From NCBI GenBank assembly GCA_022837595.1, contig JALHFX010000014.1, forward strand, positions 13,406-77,405: a DNA stretch of 64,000 nt, in the 5' to 3' direction. Made by a program: the position numbers and the translations under genes. The notes below the pieces were generated by a model. The model saw nothing but the letters and a program-made list of their open reading frames with translations. It did no database searches and had not been told where the DNA came from. Below, one piece after another: positions 42,896 through 52,134 of the stretch. The stretch's first letter is position 1, and each line of letters begins with the position of its first letter. The stretch is from Propionibacterium sp. GTDB taxonomy: Bacteria; Actinomycetota; Actinomycetes; Propionibacteriales; Propionibacteriaceae.

Positions 42896-43114
42896 CTACA
42901 GGAGGAGTTGGTAGTCGTCGACGTGGTACGTGATCGTGAGGGTTGCCTTCCAGAGGTGGAACTCCTCAGTCACGTCGTCTAATAAGGTGATCGCGTCGGC
43001 TTCGGTGCGGAACAGTTTCGCGGTCGGCCGCAAGTCTGAGTTCCACTGCTCATCCGGCATGGGTGCGATGAGCCATACCGGGATGTGTTGTTGTTCACGG
43101 TCAATCCCGGCCAT
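42896..43114 (-). CDS. Small uncharacterised protein, intact copy B2
   Basis: The 72-residue protein starts MAGIDREQQHIPVWLIAPMP and contains TEADAITLLDDVTEEFHLWK, ending in a strand TYHVDDYQLLL. GGGAGAGG precedes the ATG at 43114. The frame extends upstream to 43156 without a better site. A truncated copy is at 41795-41957. No family recognised. Conservation between the copies at protein level supports a real gene. Confidence 0.6.
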   Translation of the reverse strand: MAGIDREQQHIPVWLIAPMPDEQWNSDLRPTAKLFRTEADAITLLDDVTEEFHLWKATLTITYHVDDYQLLL

Positions 43115-43149
43115 GGCCTCTCCCTTGTCTACGCGTAGTCGGACGTCTT

Positions 43150-43662
43150 GTGCCACGGGTGTCCCACATTCTGGGCGTGAACCAGCCGGCCGATGACCAC
43201 AAGCTTCGGGGCGAGTCGTTGCGGCGCGCCCAGATCATTGATGACACGGGCCGGCCGGTGCTGAGCGTAAACGCCGTGGTGGCCCGCCTGCGGTCGTCGA
43301 CCAGCCTCACCGATGTGATGCACATCGCCGATGTGCTCGCGGTCGTCGCCACCACGACTCCACAAGAAGCGGCACCAGTAGAGGATCGGCTAGCAGGGTT
43401 GGCCGAATGGGACCACACGGTGGCCGGGCATGCCCTGGCGGACCCGACCAGGCTGGTCGCGACGAACGAGCATCCGACCGTTTCTGAAACCCAACGTATT
43501 GATTCGTCCACCGTGTCTCAGCGCACCATCCCGGGCTATCTGGCCGCGTTTTCGCAGCCCGCATCCTCGGCACTCGGCGAACCGATGACGCAGCGTCGTG
43601 GGCGGCCGCTCAGACCACCGGGAGAGGGCCGCGGCCAGTCAGGCCGTGGCATCCATAGATAG
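43150..43662 (+). CDS. Hypothetical protein
   Basis: The 170-residue frame opens with GTG and lacks a clear ribosome-binding site. The product has an alpha-helical middle (RSSTSLTDVMHIADVLAVVA) and a Pro/Arg-rich end. It diverges from the 72-residue gene. No family recognised, and the start is uncertain. Confidence 0.4.
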   Translation: MPRVSHILGVNQPADDHKLRGESLRRAQIIDDTGRPVLSVNAVVARLRSSTSLTDVMHIADVLAVVATTTPQEAAPVEDRLAGLAEWDHTVAGHALADPTRLVATNEHPTVSETQRIDSSTVSQRTIPGYLAAFSQPASSALGEPMTQRRGRPLRPPGEGRGQSGRGIHR

Positions 43663-43673
43663 GAGATCTTGTC

Positions 43674-43718
43674 ATGACTATTCCTTTACCCGCTGAGACC
43701 ACGGCAGATCTGCCGTGA
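43674..43718 (+). CDS. Possible 14-residue leader peptide
   Basis: ATG at 43674 follows AGGAGA at good spacing and reads MTIPLPAETTADLP before TGA. The TGA overlaps the GTG of the next small frame (GTGA). It may serve to couple translation to that frame. Confidence 0.3.
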   Translation: MTIPLPAETTADLP

Positions 43719-43834
43719 TTATCGAAGACCTGCTAGTTCAGGCATCAGCCTTGTTGGTTGCGGGCGCCGATGATGCGGTCGACGACCTGCTCGACCAGAT
43801 CCACGAACTCCAAACCGATCGAGCCAGGGTGTGA
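43715..43834 (+). CDS. Small 39-residue open frame
   Basis: GTG at 43715 opens a frame reading MIIEDLLVQASALLVAGADD and ending HELQTDRARV, predicted to be a single amphipathic acidic helix pair. It depends on coupling to the leader at 43674. No family recognised. Confidence 0.3.
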   Translation: MIIEDLLVQASALLVAGADDAVDDLLDQIHELQTDRARV

Positions 43835-43879
43835 CGTGATCGCCACGAAGACGCGCCGCTTCTAATCGGAAGCGGATGA

Positions 43880-43985
43880 GGAACCACAGCACCAGCATCT
43901 GCGCAGGCAACGTGGACACCGAGAACCGCCACCAGGCGTCCGCACTGCGTGGGTCCAAATCCGAGTCCAGGTAATCCAACACGCG
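43880..43985 (-). pseudogene. Fragment of the first transfer-operon gene
   Basis: About 100 bp match 34678-34778. On the minus strand it encodes LDSDLDPRSADAWWRFSVST LPAQMLVL, as in the 114-residue protein at 34482-34826, with unrelated sequence on both sides. It lies directly beside repeat A3 and records a former junction with transfer-operon DNA. Confidence 0.85.
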
Positions 43986-43992
43986 TCGCGGT

Positions 43993-44137
43993 GTTGACAA
44001 TTGAGTTCAACGCGATCGCGAGCATTGTTGACGCGGCACGAATGAGGCCTCCGGGCTTGACCAGTGGCGCAATCAAGACCCAAATAACTGCTGACGCATC
44101 AGCGGGTTCAGGCTTCGCTTCCCTGGCGGTGTACCAA
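43993..44137 (+). repeat. Direct repeat A3 ending in a tRNA-3'-end-like sequence
   Basis: Matches A1 (38481-38628) along about 145 bp with scattered changes and one 3-base gap. The T-arm here reads CAGGC-TTCGCTT-CCCTG with one changed pair, followed by the same GCGGTGTACCA. A1 and A3 bracket about 5.4 kb. Confidence 0.75.
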
Positions 44138-44402
44138 TCTCTCCATTAGATGCCGGCTCAGCCGGGGCCTGGCCTGTTTCCAGCCAGTGCAAGTCCACGC
44201 CGGTCGCCAACGCCCACGCAACCACTGTCGCCCGGGTAGGTCGAGCCCTGCCGGCCATCCAGTTACCAACAGTTTGGCGGCTCACGTCGAGCGCCTGCGA
44301 AATTTGTGCCACGGATACATCCGACGACCGCAGCGCCTTGCGCAGTCTGTCAGCCAGATCCCACTCGGGAACGAACGTCTCGTGTTGAGCTGCCGTTGTC
44401 AT
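44073..44402 (-). CDS. XRE-type HTH regulator, module copy 3
   Basis: The 109-residue protein carries SSDVSVAQISQALDVSRQTV followed by GNWMAGRARPTRATVVAWAL. The HTH differs from the other two copies, yet the tail IGTPPGKRSLNPLMRQQLF is the same antisense tRNA-end translation as in copy 1. So different regulators share an end generated by the same attachment repeat. The start has no strong ribosome-binding site. Confidence 0.65.
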   Translation of the reverse strand: MTTAAQHETFVPEWDLADRLRKALRSSDVSVAQISQALDVSRQTVGNWMAGRARPTRATVVAWALATGVDLHWLETGQAPAEPASNGEIGTPPGKRSLNPLMRQQLFGS

Positions 44403-44576
44403 GTGAACAAGTATTCCATAGCAACGGCCTCTTTGGGATACCGCCTCTGTTCCACTTACGGCTCTGGTTTGCCAATAGCAAATTAGTATGCGTGAGCTGT
44501 CTTGTCGCGGATGCTGTGAGGCGACTCCTTCGGCCCAGAGACAGACCGGCGATGCTTCCCGAAGTCGCAGGGCTAT

Positions 44577-44640
44577 GAGCGAGTACTTCGTGGCCCGGCG
44601 CGGGTCTACCTCACTGGGGACTGTAGGTGTAACAAACAGG
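44577..44640 (+). pseudogene. Short 5' fragment of the winged-helix gene (copy C3)
   Basis: ATGAGCGAGTACTTCGTGGC encodes MSEYFVARRGST, matching MKDEYFVVKRGST of the gene at 39237. The similarity ends within about 20 codons. The region 44403-44576 holds nothing else I can support. Confidence 0.6.
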
Positions 44641-44647
44641 CGAGGCT

Positions 44648-45127
44648 GTGGCGTGCTGTATGGTGCTGAAGTCTAGGCAGATACCGGTTGCCAACTTCGT
44701 CGCCTGGTCGGTGACTGAGCATGTCGAGCACCTAGCGGATCAACGCCTCGAGTTTGCTACCAGCGAAGCGGGACATTGGATGTATCGGCGGGCGGTGGAC
44801 GCCGATCCCACCGACGCCACCAATCTGGGCAACTACGCTTGCCTACTGTTCATGCTTGGCCGGATGATGATGCGAAAAGAACGCTGTCCGGGCCCTCGGC
44901 TTGCGAGAGCCCGACGCGAGTTGCCGCTCCTGGCGGAGCGCAACTTCTACCTCTTCTCGCATTCTGCAACCTTTCGACAGCAGTCTGGTACCGAGTTGAA
45001 GGCGCTGCTATCTCGAGGTGTTTCTACCGGCGCCTGGAGCTTCGCCGACAATGTGGCGCGCGTCGGCAGAGACGATGGCACCCGTGCGGAGCCTGTAACA
45101 GCAGTGGCCTCGGCCTTCGCGATCTGA
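44648..45127 (+). pseudogene. TPR-repeat protein remnant
   Basis: The frame contains one tetratricopeptide-like unit, WMYRRAVDADPTDATNLGNY ACLLFMLGRM, and a C-terminal LLSRGVSTGAWSFADNVARV block typical of bacterial TPR proteins. Relatives have several repeats and a different centre, and here the middle (MMMRKERCPGPRLARARREL) is unlike them. I read this as a gene reduced by deletion and possibly two frameshifts. Whether the 159-codon frame is still translated is unknown. Confidence 0.5.
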
Positions 45128-45492
45128 GACGACGCCGGTTTGGATCGGTTCCCCGCATGGCGCGCTCTGCCTGATCCGTGTTGAGGAAGATTGCCAATCC
45201 GTGGCGGGTATCGCCCAGTTGCCCACTCTATTTCATGGCTCCTCGGTGGCTCCTCGACTCTTTGGCGAACCTCTGCGGCGTGATACGTGGGGACGCACCC
45301 AGGTCCCCAGGCCTCGCGCGGAGATGAAACGGAGAGACGAACGAGGCGGCCTCCATGCGTTTCAGCCGACATCGTGCGCGGCGGACTCCCGCCTACACGC
45401 ATTCTTCCGCCGCGAAGCGCGCTCACCCCAGCCGGGGAACGATAACTGTGGCTGTGCACGATATGCAGTTGGCACGCAGGCGATGATCAGTC
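45128..45492. other. Intergenic region, nothing recognised
   Basis: 365 bp between the TPR remnant and the convergent primase gene. No supported gene, repeat or terminator. Confidence 0.4.
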
Positions 45493-46590
45493 TTATCGTT
45501 CTACTCCAGCCGCGCAACCCGCCGACGGATGGTGCCGGACACTTGCCGGTTCCGGGGCGGGCTGTACTGGGTGCGTGGTTACGGGAAAGCAGGCATCACG
45601 TAGCTCGGCGACTGATGGGCAGATAGCGTCGAGCAGGCTTGCGTGAACGTCTGTGGCTGGTGTCCCGGTGGCGTGGGCGACGGTTTCGATCCACCTTCCT
45701 GCGTCGTCGGGGGCGATCCTGGCCGCGTCACGGCGGGCGAGTTCTGACACTATCAGCGCGGCTTTGACGGGGTTATCGGGTCGTCCCCAGACCTCTAGTT
45801 GGGTTTGGGCGACGACGACACTCATCGGGGCAGCCTTAGCGATGGCCGCGTTCAGGGTGCGGGGATGCACGCTGGCGGGGTCGTGGCCCGCGGGTAGTTG
45901 GACGACCATGTGCCGGGCTCGTCCGCTGGCTTGGGTGAGTTCCCAGGCCCGCAGTAAGGCCGTACGGCCGGGTGAGTCGGAGTCGAAGCAGAACCAGACG
46001 GGTGTGGGGCTGATGGATGCGATCCGCGCGAGGTGGTCTCGGGTGAGGGAGGTGCCGCAGCTGGCCAACGCCACGATGTTGGCGCCGCTTTCGGCGATCG
46101 CGCGGTCGGTGGCGAGTTTGTCCATCGGCCCCTCGACAATCAACGGGACCGCACCTGCGGTGAGGGCGTCGAATTGTTCACCCAGCCCATACAAGGTGGA
46201 GCGTTTGTCATACAGACCGGTGGCTGGGGTGTTCAGGTATTTCGGCACGCTGGGGTCGGCGTGCGGGTTAGCCCTGCCGAGGAATCCCACGAGATCGCCG
46301 GTGTGGTCATGGACGGGGAAGATCAGCCGGTCTCGCATCACATCCCGCAGGCCGCGCTCGGTGGGCACGCCGACACCGGCCGCGATGATCGTGTCCGGGT
46401 CGTGCCCGAGCTGACGCAGATGCTCACTCGTGACAGTCCAGCCTTTCGGCGCGTACCCGATGCCGGCGGGAGCGATCATCCCCGCCAAATACCGCCCCGA
46501 CATATAGCCATGCACCCAGGAGCGGTACACGTTCTTGCGGTAGAACCGCTGCGTGTCCGCCAACACCTCACGCGGCGTACTCATCACCAT
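45493..46590 (-). CDS. DnaG-like primase core with TOPRIM domain
   Basis: The roughly 365-residue protein resembles the catalytic core of DnaG. An N-terminal core (ADTQRFYRKNVYRSWVHGYM, then GIGYAPKGWTV, and RDRLIFPVHDHTGDLVGFLG) precedes a TOPRIM domain with VPLIVEGPMDKLAT (catalytic Glu) and WFCFDSDSPGR (DxD). The CHC2 zinc finger that recognises template in housekeeping DnaG is missing. It is probably a mobile-element replication primase. ATGs at 46590 and 46584 both overlap the end of the gene upstream. Confidence 0.85.
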   Translation of the reverse strand: MVMSTPREVLADTQRFYRKNVYRSWVHGYMSGRYLAGMIAPAGIGYAPKGWTVTSEHLRQLGHDPDTIIAAGVGVPTERGLRDVMRDRLIFPVHDHTGDLVGFLGRANPHADPSVPKYLNTPATGLYDKRSTLYGLGEQFDALTAGAVPLIVEGPMDKLATDRAIAESGANIVALASCGTSLTRDHLARIASISPTPVWFCFDSDSPGRTALLRAWELTQASGRARHMVVQLPAGHDPASVHPRTLNAAIAKAAPMSVVVAQTQLEVWGRPDNPVKAALIVSELARRDAARIAPDDAGRWIETVAHATGTPATDVHASLLDAICPSVAELRDACFPVTTHPVQPAPEPASVRHHPSAGCAAGVER

Positions 46591-46867
46591 CAGCCCGGGT
46601 CGGTGTAGCGGCCTGCCCGTCGTCTGCTGGCTTGTTTGGGGCGGTGCGGGGTTTGCGGGCCGGGCGGGGGTGTTTCGGTGCGGTGAGTCCGAGGCTGGTG
46701 AGGTCCTTGGCTGTCCAGCCTGCCCGGGTGGCCGCGAGCCACGCCTGGTGTTCGCGCGAGTCGAGGTCGGCGCGGGCTTTCGTGATCTCGTCCAGCGCAT
46801 GGGTGAGTGAACCGAGCGCCTCCAACCGCTGGTCGAGGAGGTGTCGGGCTTTGCTGGTGATCGTCAT
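46568..46867 (-). CDS. Small helical protein upstream of the primase
   Basis: The 99-residue protein starts MTITSKARHLLDQRLEALGS, with helical heptads, then AWLAATRAGWTAKDLTSLGL, a possible weak HTH, and a Pro/Lys-rich tail. AAAGGA precedes the ATG. It overlaps the primase start by about 20 bp. No family is recognised. Confidence 0.55.
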   Translation of the reverse strand: MTITSKARHLLDQRLEALGSLTHALDEITKARADLDSREHQAWLAATRAGWTAKDLTSLGLTAPKHPRPARKPRTAPNKPADDGQAATPTRADGDEYAA

Positions 46868-47017
46868 CGGCGGTCCTTTCCGTCACCATGAATGTGGATA
46901 GCGGCTCGCACACCACAACCACCACAACGACCTGCCCAGGAGCGGAAACGCGTGGTTACCCAGCCGTGCCATCCTGAAGTGGCTAGCCTGAACAGGTCTG
47001 CTGGTGTGAAGGAGTCG

Positions 47018-50000
47018 ATGGTGGCGACGAAGACGACTGTTCATGATGTGATCGACGAGTTGCGTGCGGCACCGTCGACGTCGCAGCAGGGCACGAAGTT
47101 TGAGCAGTTGATGGTCGAGTACTTTCACACCGACCCGACTTTGCAGGTCACCTATGACGAGGTGCAGGGCTGGTCGTCGTGGCCGCACCATCAGAACTCT
47201 CACGACACCGGGATCGATCTGGTGGCCCGCAACCGGGACACGGGTGAGTGGACGGCGATCCAGTGCAAGTTTTATGACCCGAAGCATTATTTGCAGAAGT
47301 CGGATATTGATTCGTTCTTCACTGCCTCAGGCAAGTCGTGGGATGGGGTGAGTTTCAGTAACCGGATCATTATTTCGACGACGGATAAGTGGTCGAAGCA
47401 TGCCGAGGACGCGCTAACCGATCAGTTGATTCCGGTGCAGCGGATCGGGTTGGCGGAGATCGCCGAAGCGCCGATTGATTGGATGCGCGAATCACAGTTG
47501 GAGTACCGGCTGCGTAAAGCCGTGCGTTACGGTCTTCGTCCGCATCAGAAGGCGGCGATCGCCGCGATCCAAGAGGGTTTCGAAACCTGTGATCGGGGGA
47601 AGTGGATTTCGGCGTGCGGGACGGGGAAGACGTTCACGTCGTTGCGGTTGGCGGAGCAGCGCTGCAAAGATAACGCCGGTCATCTTCGGGTGTTGTTTTT
47701 GGCGCCGAGTATCTCGTTGGTGTCGCAAACGTTGCGGGAGTGGATGGCCCAAACTCAAACCGATATTCGTCCGTTCGTGGTGTGTTCGGACACGAAGGCG
47801 TCGCGGCAGGCTGAGGATATTTCGGTGCACGATATTCCGTTGCCGACTACCGACGCCAGCAAGCTCGTAGCGGCGTTGGCGGCGGCTCCGAGGCGGGCGC
47901 GGGGGATGCAGGTGGTGTTTTCCACCTATCAGTCGATCGATGTCGTCGCTACCGCGGCGAAGGCTGCCGGGGTGGAGTTCGATCTGGTGTTGTGTGATGA
48001 GGCGCACCGCACGACCGGGGTCACCTTGTCTGGTGACAGCAGCGAGTCGGCGTTCGTGAAGGTGCACGACAACACTTACCTGCCCGCCGCGAAACGGTTG
48101 TATATGACGGCGACGCCGCGGATTTATGGCGAGGATGTGAAGCAGAAGGCTGATGATGCGTCGGCGGTGTTGGCGTCGATGGATGACGAAGCCTTGTTCG
48201 GGCCCGAGTTCCACCGGCTGGGTTTCGGGGAAGCGGTCGAGCAGGGGTTGTTGGCTGATTACAAGGTGATGATTTTGGTGGTCGATAACCAGGCGATCGC
48301 CGAGAACGTGCAGGCCTCGCTGGCCGACGACAGTATGGAGTTGTCGTTGGATGATGCGGCGAAGATCGTGGGGTGTTGGAACGGGTTGGCGAAACGCACC
48401 CGCGATGGTGATTTCGGGAAAGACACGACCCCGATGAAACGGGCGGTCGCGTTCGCCCGGAACATTAAAGCCTCGACAGCGTTCGCCGAGGCGTTCCCGC
48501 AGGTCGTCGACGCACTCGCCGATGACACGTCGAGCCCGGTGGATCGGGAGTTGTCGTGTGCGGTGCATCATGTGGACGGCACCATGAACGCCCTGATCCG
48601 GGCTGAGCAACTGTCCTGGTTGAAGGCGCCGATCCCGGACGGGGAGTGCCGGATTTTGTCGAATGCCCGCTGCCTATCCGAGGGTGTGGACGTGCCCGCG
48701 TTGGATGCGGTGTTGTTCTTGTCACCCCGCAATTCGCTGGTCGATGTGGTGCAGTCGGTCGGGCGGGTGATGCGCAAGGCCCCGGGCAAAAAGTACGGGT
48801 ATGTGATTTTGCCGGTGGCCACCCCGGCCGGTGTCGCACCGGAGGAGGCGTTGAAAGACAACAAACGCTACAAGGTCGTGTGGGATGTGTTGAACGCGTT
48901 GCGCTCCCACGATGACAGGTTCAACGCGATGATCAACTCGATCAACCTGGACCACGACACCAAAGGCAAAATCGATATCGAAATCATCGGCCAAGGCCCC
49001 GCCACCGATTCCGACCACGACTCCGGAGCTGACCCCTCCACCAAGCCCACCGCTGCACAGCTGCCGTTGTTCCCCTACACGCAGTGGCGTGACTCGATCC
49101 TGGCCCGAATCGTGAAGAAGGTCGGCGACCGCGAGTACTGGGATGCCTGGGCCGACGATGTGGTCGACATCAACACCAACCAGATCACCCGCATCAACAC
49201 GATCCTCGCCGCCGGCGACCCACAGGTCACCGACCAATTCGATCAGTTCTTGACCGGGCTGCGGGCGAACCTCAACGATTCGATAGGCCCCGACGACGCC
49301 GTCAGTATGTTGTCGCAGCATTTGATCACGCGTCCGGTGTTCGAGGCGTTGTTCGAGCATGCGTCGTTCGCCGCCCAAAACCCGGTGTCGATCACGATGC
49401 AGCGCATGGTTGACGCGCTCGCCGGTCACGGCCTGGAAGCCGAAACCGCGAAACTCGGCAAGTTTTACGACTCGGTCCGACGCCGCGCTGAAGGCGTGAC
49501 AACCGCGGGTGGCCGGCAGACCGTGATCCACGAACTGTATGAGCAGTTCTTCACCAAAGCGTTCCCCAAACAAGCCTCCAGCTTCGGCGTGGTTTACACC
49601 CCTGTGGAGATCGTCGATTTCATCCTCCGGGCGGCCGACGACGTGTGTCGGCACGAGTTCGGCTACGGGTTGACCGGCGAAGGTGTGCATGTTCTGGATC
49701 CGTTTACCGGGACTGGCACGTTCATCGTGCGCCTGCTGGAATCCGGGATCATCCGCCCGGACGATCTCGCCCGTAAATACGCGGCCGAATTGTGGGCGAA
49801 CGAGATCATGCTGCTCGCCTACTACATCGCCTGCGTCAACATCGAAACCACCTACCAAGCACTCACCCACGCCCACAACCCCGATGCGGACGCGGAATAC
49901 CTGCCGTTCCCCGGCGCTACGTTGACCGACACCTTCCAGATCAGCGAAGCCGGTGATCGCGCCGACACCTCGCTGATCCCGGTCAACAGCGAACGGATCG

Positions 50001-51814
50001 AAAACCAACTAGCGACACCGATCCGGGTCATCATCGGGAACCCGCCCTACTCCACCGGCCAGGAATCGGCGAACGACGACAACCAGAACGCGAAATACCC
50101 GACCCTAGATGCCCGCATCGCCGAAACCTACGCCGCCTTATCGACTGCGACGAACAAGAACAGTCTCTACGACTCCTACATCCGTGCGTTTCGGTGGGCC
50201 ACCGACCGTATCGGCGACCACGGCGTGATCGCGTTCGTATCGAACAACGGCTGGATCGACGGCAACACCGCCGACGGCATCCGCAAAACCATGACCGACG
50301 AGTACAGCCACATCTGGATTTACAACCTGCGCGGCAACGCTCGCACCGCTGGCATCACCAGACAAAAAGAAGGAGGCGGAGTCTTCGACGTCGGCGCCCG
50401 CACCGGAGTCGCCGTCCTCATCGCCGCCAAGAACCCGAATGCCAGCGGTCCTTTCCAGATCAGCTACCACGGGGTGCCCGACTACCAAACCCGCGACGAC
50501 AAACTCGCCGACATCCACGACGCCAGCATCGATGCCGTGGCATGGCAGACCATCACACCCAACCAAGCAGGAGACTGGCTCAACCAACGCAACGACACCT
50601 TCACCGAATATCCTGCCATCGGCAACACCGCCAAGCCAACCGGAGAAACCACCTACTTCACTTCGCAATCCGCCGGCGTCCAAACCAACCGGGACGCCTG
50701 GTGCTACAACTACTCGGCCACCAAGGTCGAACACAACATGGCCCGCATGATCAACTTCTACAACCAGCAAGCCACTGCGCAGCCCGCTGACAAGTCGGAT
50801 CTCGACATGGACCCGACACAGATCAGCTGGTCATCCAGCCTGATACCCCGGGCGCTCCGTGGCGAACCACACGAGTTTGACCCAAACTCCATGCGCACCG
50901 CCGTCTACCGCCCATACTCAAAGCAAGCGCTCTACTTCGACCCGATCTTCAACCACAGGCCCGGCAAGAACGCCAGCTACTTCCCCACACCGCATCATGA
51001 GAACGTTGGGTGTGTTTTGATTGCACCTCGGCCAGGGGTGGACTTTGCGGCGGTTATGGTCGATGCTCTGCCTGACCTATCCTTCTACACATACACGGCC
51101 CAGTTCTTCCCTCGTTGGACGTTTGAGAAGCCAGCCAGCGACGGCGCGCTGTTTGCGTCCGCTGCTGGCGAGGTGGATGAGTACGGCTATCGGCGGGTGG
51201 ACAACATCACCGACGAGATCCTGACCCTCTATCGCTCAGAGTTCGGTGACCAGCTGACGAAGGACGACATCTTCTACTACGTCTACGCAGTCCTGCATTC
51301 GGAGCAGTACCGGGAGACGTTCGCAGCTGATTTGAAGCGGATGCTGCCGCGGATCCCGTTGGCGGCGTCCACCACCGATTTCGAGGCGTTCACTGACGCG
51401 GGTCGCAAGCTTGCCGACCTGCACATCGGCTACGAATCGATCGAGCCGTATCCGTTACCCGAGCCCACGGTCGCTGGCCTCGACGAGTGGGAGTTGTATC
51501 GGGTGCAGAAGATGCGTTGGGCGGATAAGACTAGCAAGAAGGCGATCATCTACAACTCCCACATCACTCTGAGTGACGTTCCTGCTGAGGCGCACCGTTA
51601 CATGCTCGGTTCCCGTTCGGCGTTGGAGTGGCTGATCGACCGTTACCGGGTGAAAACCGACCCGGCCCCGGGCATTGTGAATGATCCGAACAATTGGTGC
51701 CGTGAGCATGATGACCCTCGCTACATCGTGGACCTGGTCAAGCGAGTGACTCGGGTGTCGGTCGACACGATGAAGATCGTGGACGCGCTGCCGCAGCTGC
51801 CGATCGGAGACTAA
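47018..51814 (+). CDS. Type ISP single-polypeptide restriction-modification enzyme (LlaGI-like)
   Basis: The 1598-residue protein unites all restriction-modification activities. An N-terminal Mrr-like nuclease carries GIDLVARNRDTGEWTAIQCK (D and QxK). The SF2 translocase has Walker A CGTGKT near residues 200-206 and DEAH near 327-330. The N6-adenine methyltransferase has DPFTGTGTF near 894-902 and NPPYSTGQ near 1008-1015. A C-terminal recognition domain ends YRVQKMRWADKTSKKAI and beyond. LlaGI-type enzymes of about 1570 residues have this order and need no partner. The ATG at 47018 follows AAGGAG at close spacing. An upstream in-frame extension to 46892 lacks one. All motifs look intact. Confidence 0.93.
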   Translation: MVATKTTVHDVIDELRAAPSTSQQGTKFEQLMVEYFHTDPTLQVTYDEVQGWSSWPHHQNSHDTGIDLVARNRDTGEWTAIQCKFYDPKHYLQKSDIDSFFTASGKSWDGVSFSNRIIISTTDKWSKHAEDALTDQLIPVQRIGLAEIAEAPIDWMRESQLEYRLRKAVRYGLRPHQKAAIAAIQEGFETCDRGKWISACGTGKTFTSLRLAEQRCKDNAGHLRVLFLAPSISLVSQTLREWMAQTQTDIRPFVVCSDTKASRQAEDISVHDIPLPTTDASKLVAALAAAPRRARGMQVVFSTYQSIDVVATAAKAAGVEFDLVLCDEAHRTTGVTLSGDSSESAFVKVHDNTYLPAAKRLYMTATPRIYGEDVKQKADDASAVLASMDDEALFGPEFHRLGFGEAVEQGLLADYKVMILVVDNQAIAENVQASLADDSMELSLDDAAKIVGCWNGLAKRTRDGDFGKDTTPMKRAVAFARNIKASTAFAEAFPQVVDALADDTSSPVDRELSCAVHHVDGTMNALIRAEQLSWLKAPIPDGECRILSNARCLSEGVDVPALDAVLFLSPRNSLVDVVQSVGRVMRKAPGKKYGYVILPVATPAGVAPEEALKDNKRYKVVWDVLNALRSHDDRFNAMINSINLDHDTKGKIDIEIIGQGPATDSDHDSGADPSTKPTAAQLPLFPYTQWRDSILARIVKKVGDREYWDAWADDVVDINTNQITRINTILAAGDPQVTDQFDQFLTGLRANLNDSIGPDDAVSMLSQHLITRPVFEALFEHASFAAQNPVSITMQRMVDALAGHGLEAETAKLGKFYDSVRRRAEGVTTAGGRQTVIHELYEQFFTKAFPKQASSFGVVYTPVEIVDFILRAADDVCRHEFGYGLTGEGVHVLDPFTGTGTFIVRLLESGIIRPDDLARKYAAELWANEIMLLAYYIACVNIETTYQALTHAHNPDADAEYLPFPGATLTDTFQISEAGDRADTSLIPVNSERIENQLATPIRVIIGNPPYSTGQESANDDNQNAKYPTLDARIAETYAALSTATNKNSLYDSYIRAFRWATDRIGDHGVIAFVSNNGWIDGNTADGIRKTMTDEYSHIWIYNLRGNARTAGITRQKEGGGVFDVGARTGVAVLIAAKNPNASGPFQISYHGVPDYQTRDDKLADIHDASIDAVAWQTITPNQAGDWLNQRNDTFTEYPAIGNTAKPTGETTYFTSQSAGVQTNRDAWCYNYSATKVEHNMARMINFYNQQATAQPADKSDLDMDPTQISWSSSLIPRALRGEPHEFDPNSMRTAVYRPYSKQALYFDPIFNHRPGKNASYFPTPHHENVGCVLIAPRPGVDFAAVMVDALPDLSFYTYTAQFFPRWTFEKPASDGALFASAAGEVDEYGYRRVDNITDEILTLYRSEFGDQLTKDDIFYYVYAVLHSEQYRETFAADLKRMLPRIPLAASTTDFEAFTDAGRKLADLHIGYESIEPYPLPEPTVAGLDEWELYRVQKMRWADKTSKKAIIYNSHITLSDVPAEAHRYMLGSRSALEWLIDRYRVKTDPAPGIVNDPNNWCREHDDPRYIVDLVKRVTRVSVDTMKIVDALPQLPIGD

Positions 51815-52134
51815 CCGCGATCCGGCTCACACGGGCTCGGCTGGTTATCACAGCGATGCTCACTGTATCCAGCTCAGGACGGTGGGCTTCGTTCTCGCGC
51901 TCAGCTGAGCCAGCGCTCGGCTGGAGGCTGGCAGGGAGCTGAGGGTAGGGATACCTGGGTTCGGGGATTCTTGTCGGGGGTCGGTGCCTGAAGGGCGCCG
52001 ACCCTCGCCCGTTCGGTGCTCGAGGCTCCCTGCACGATGGTGGCCGGGGTGCCCCGGCCTTTGCTGCTTCTGGGGTGCTGGCTTCGCGCAGTGCGCACCT
52101 TTCTGAACGGACCGTTTCTGGGAGAGCAAGTTAT
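51815..52134. other. Intergenic region with a compact inverted repeat
   Basis: GGCCGGGG-tg-CCCCGGCC at 52042-52059 is a perfect 8-bp dyad between the type ISP gene and the second oriT-like region. It may be a terminator stem, though the loop is only two bases. Nothing else is recognised. Confidence 0.4.
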
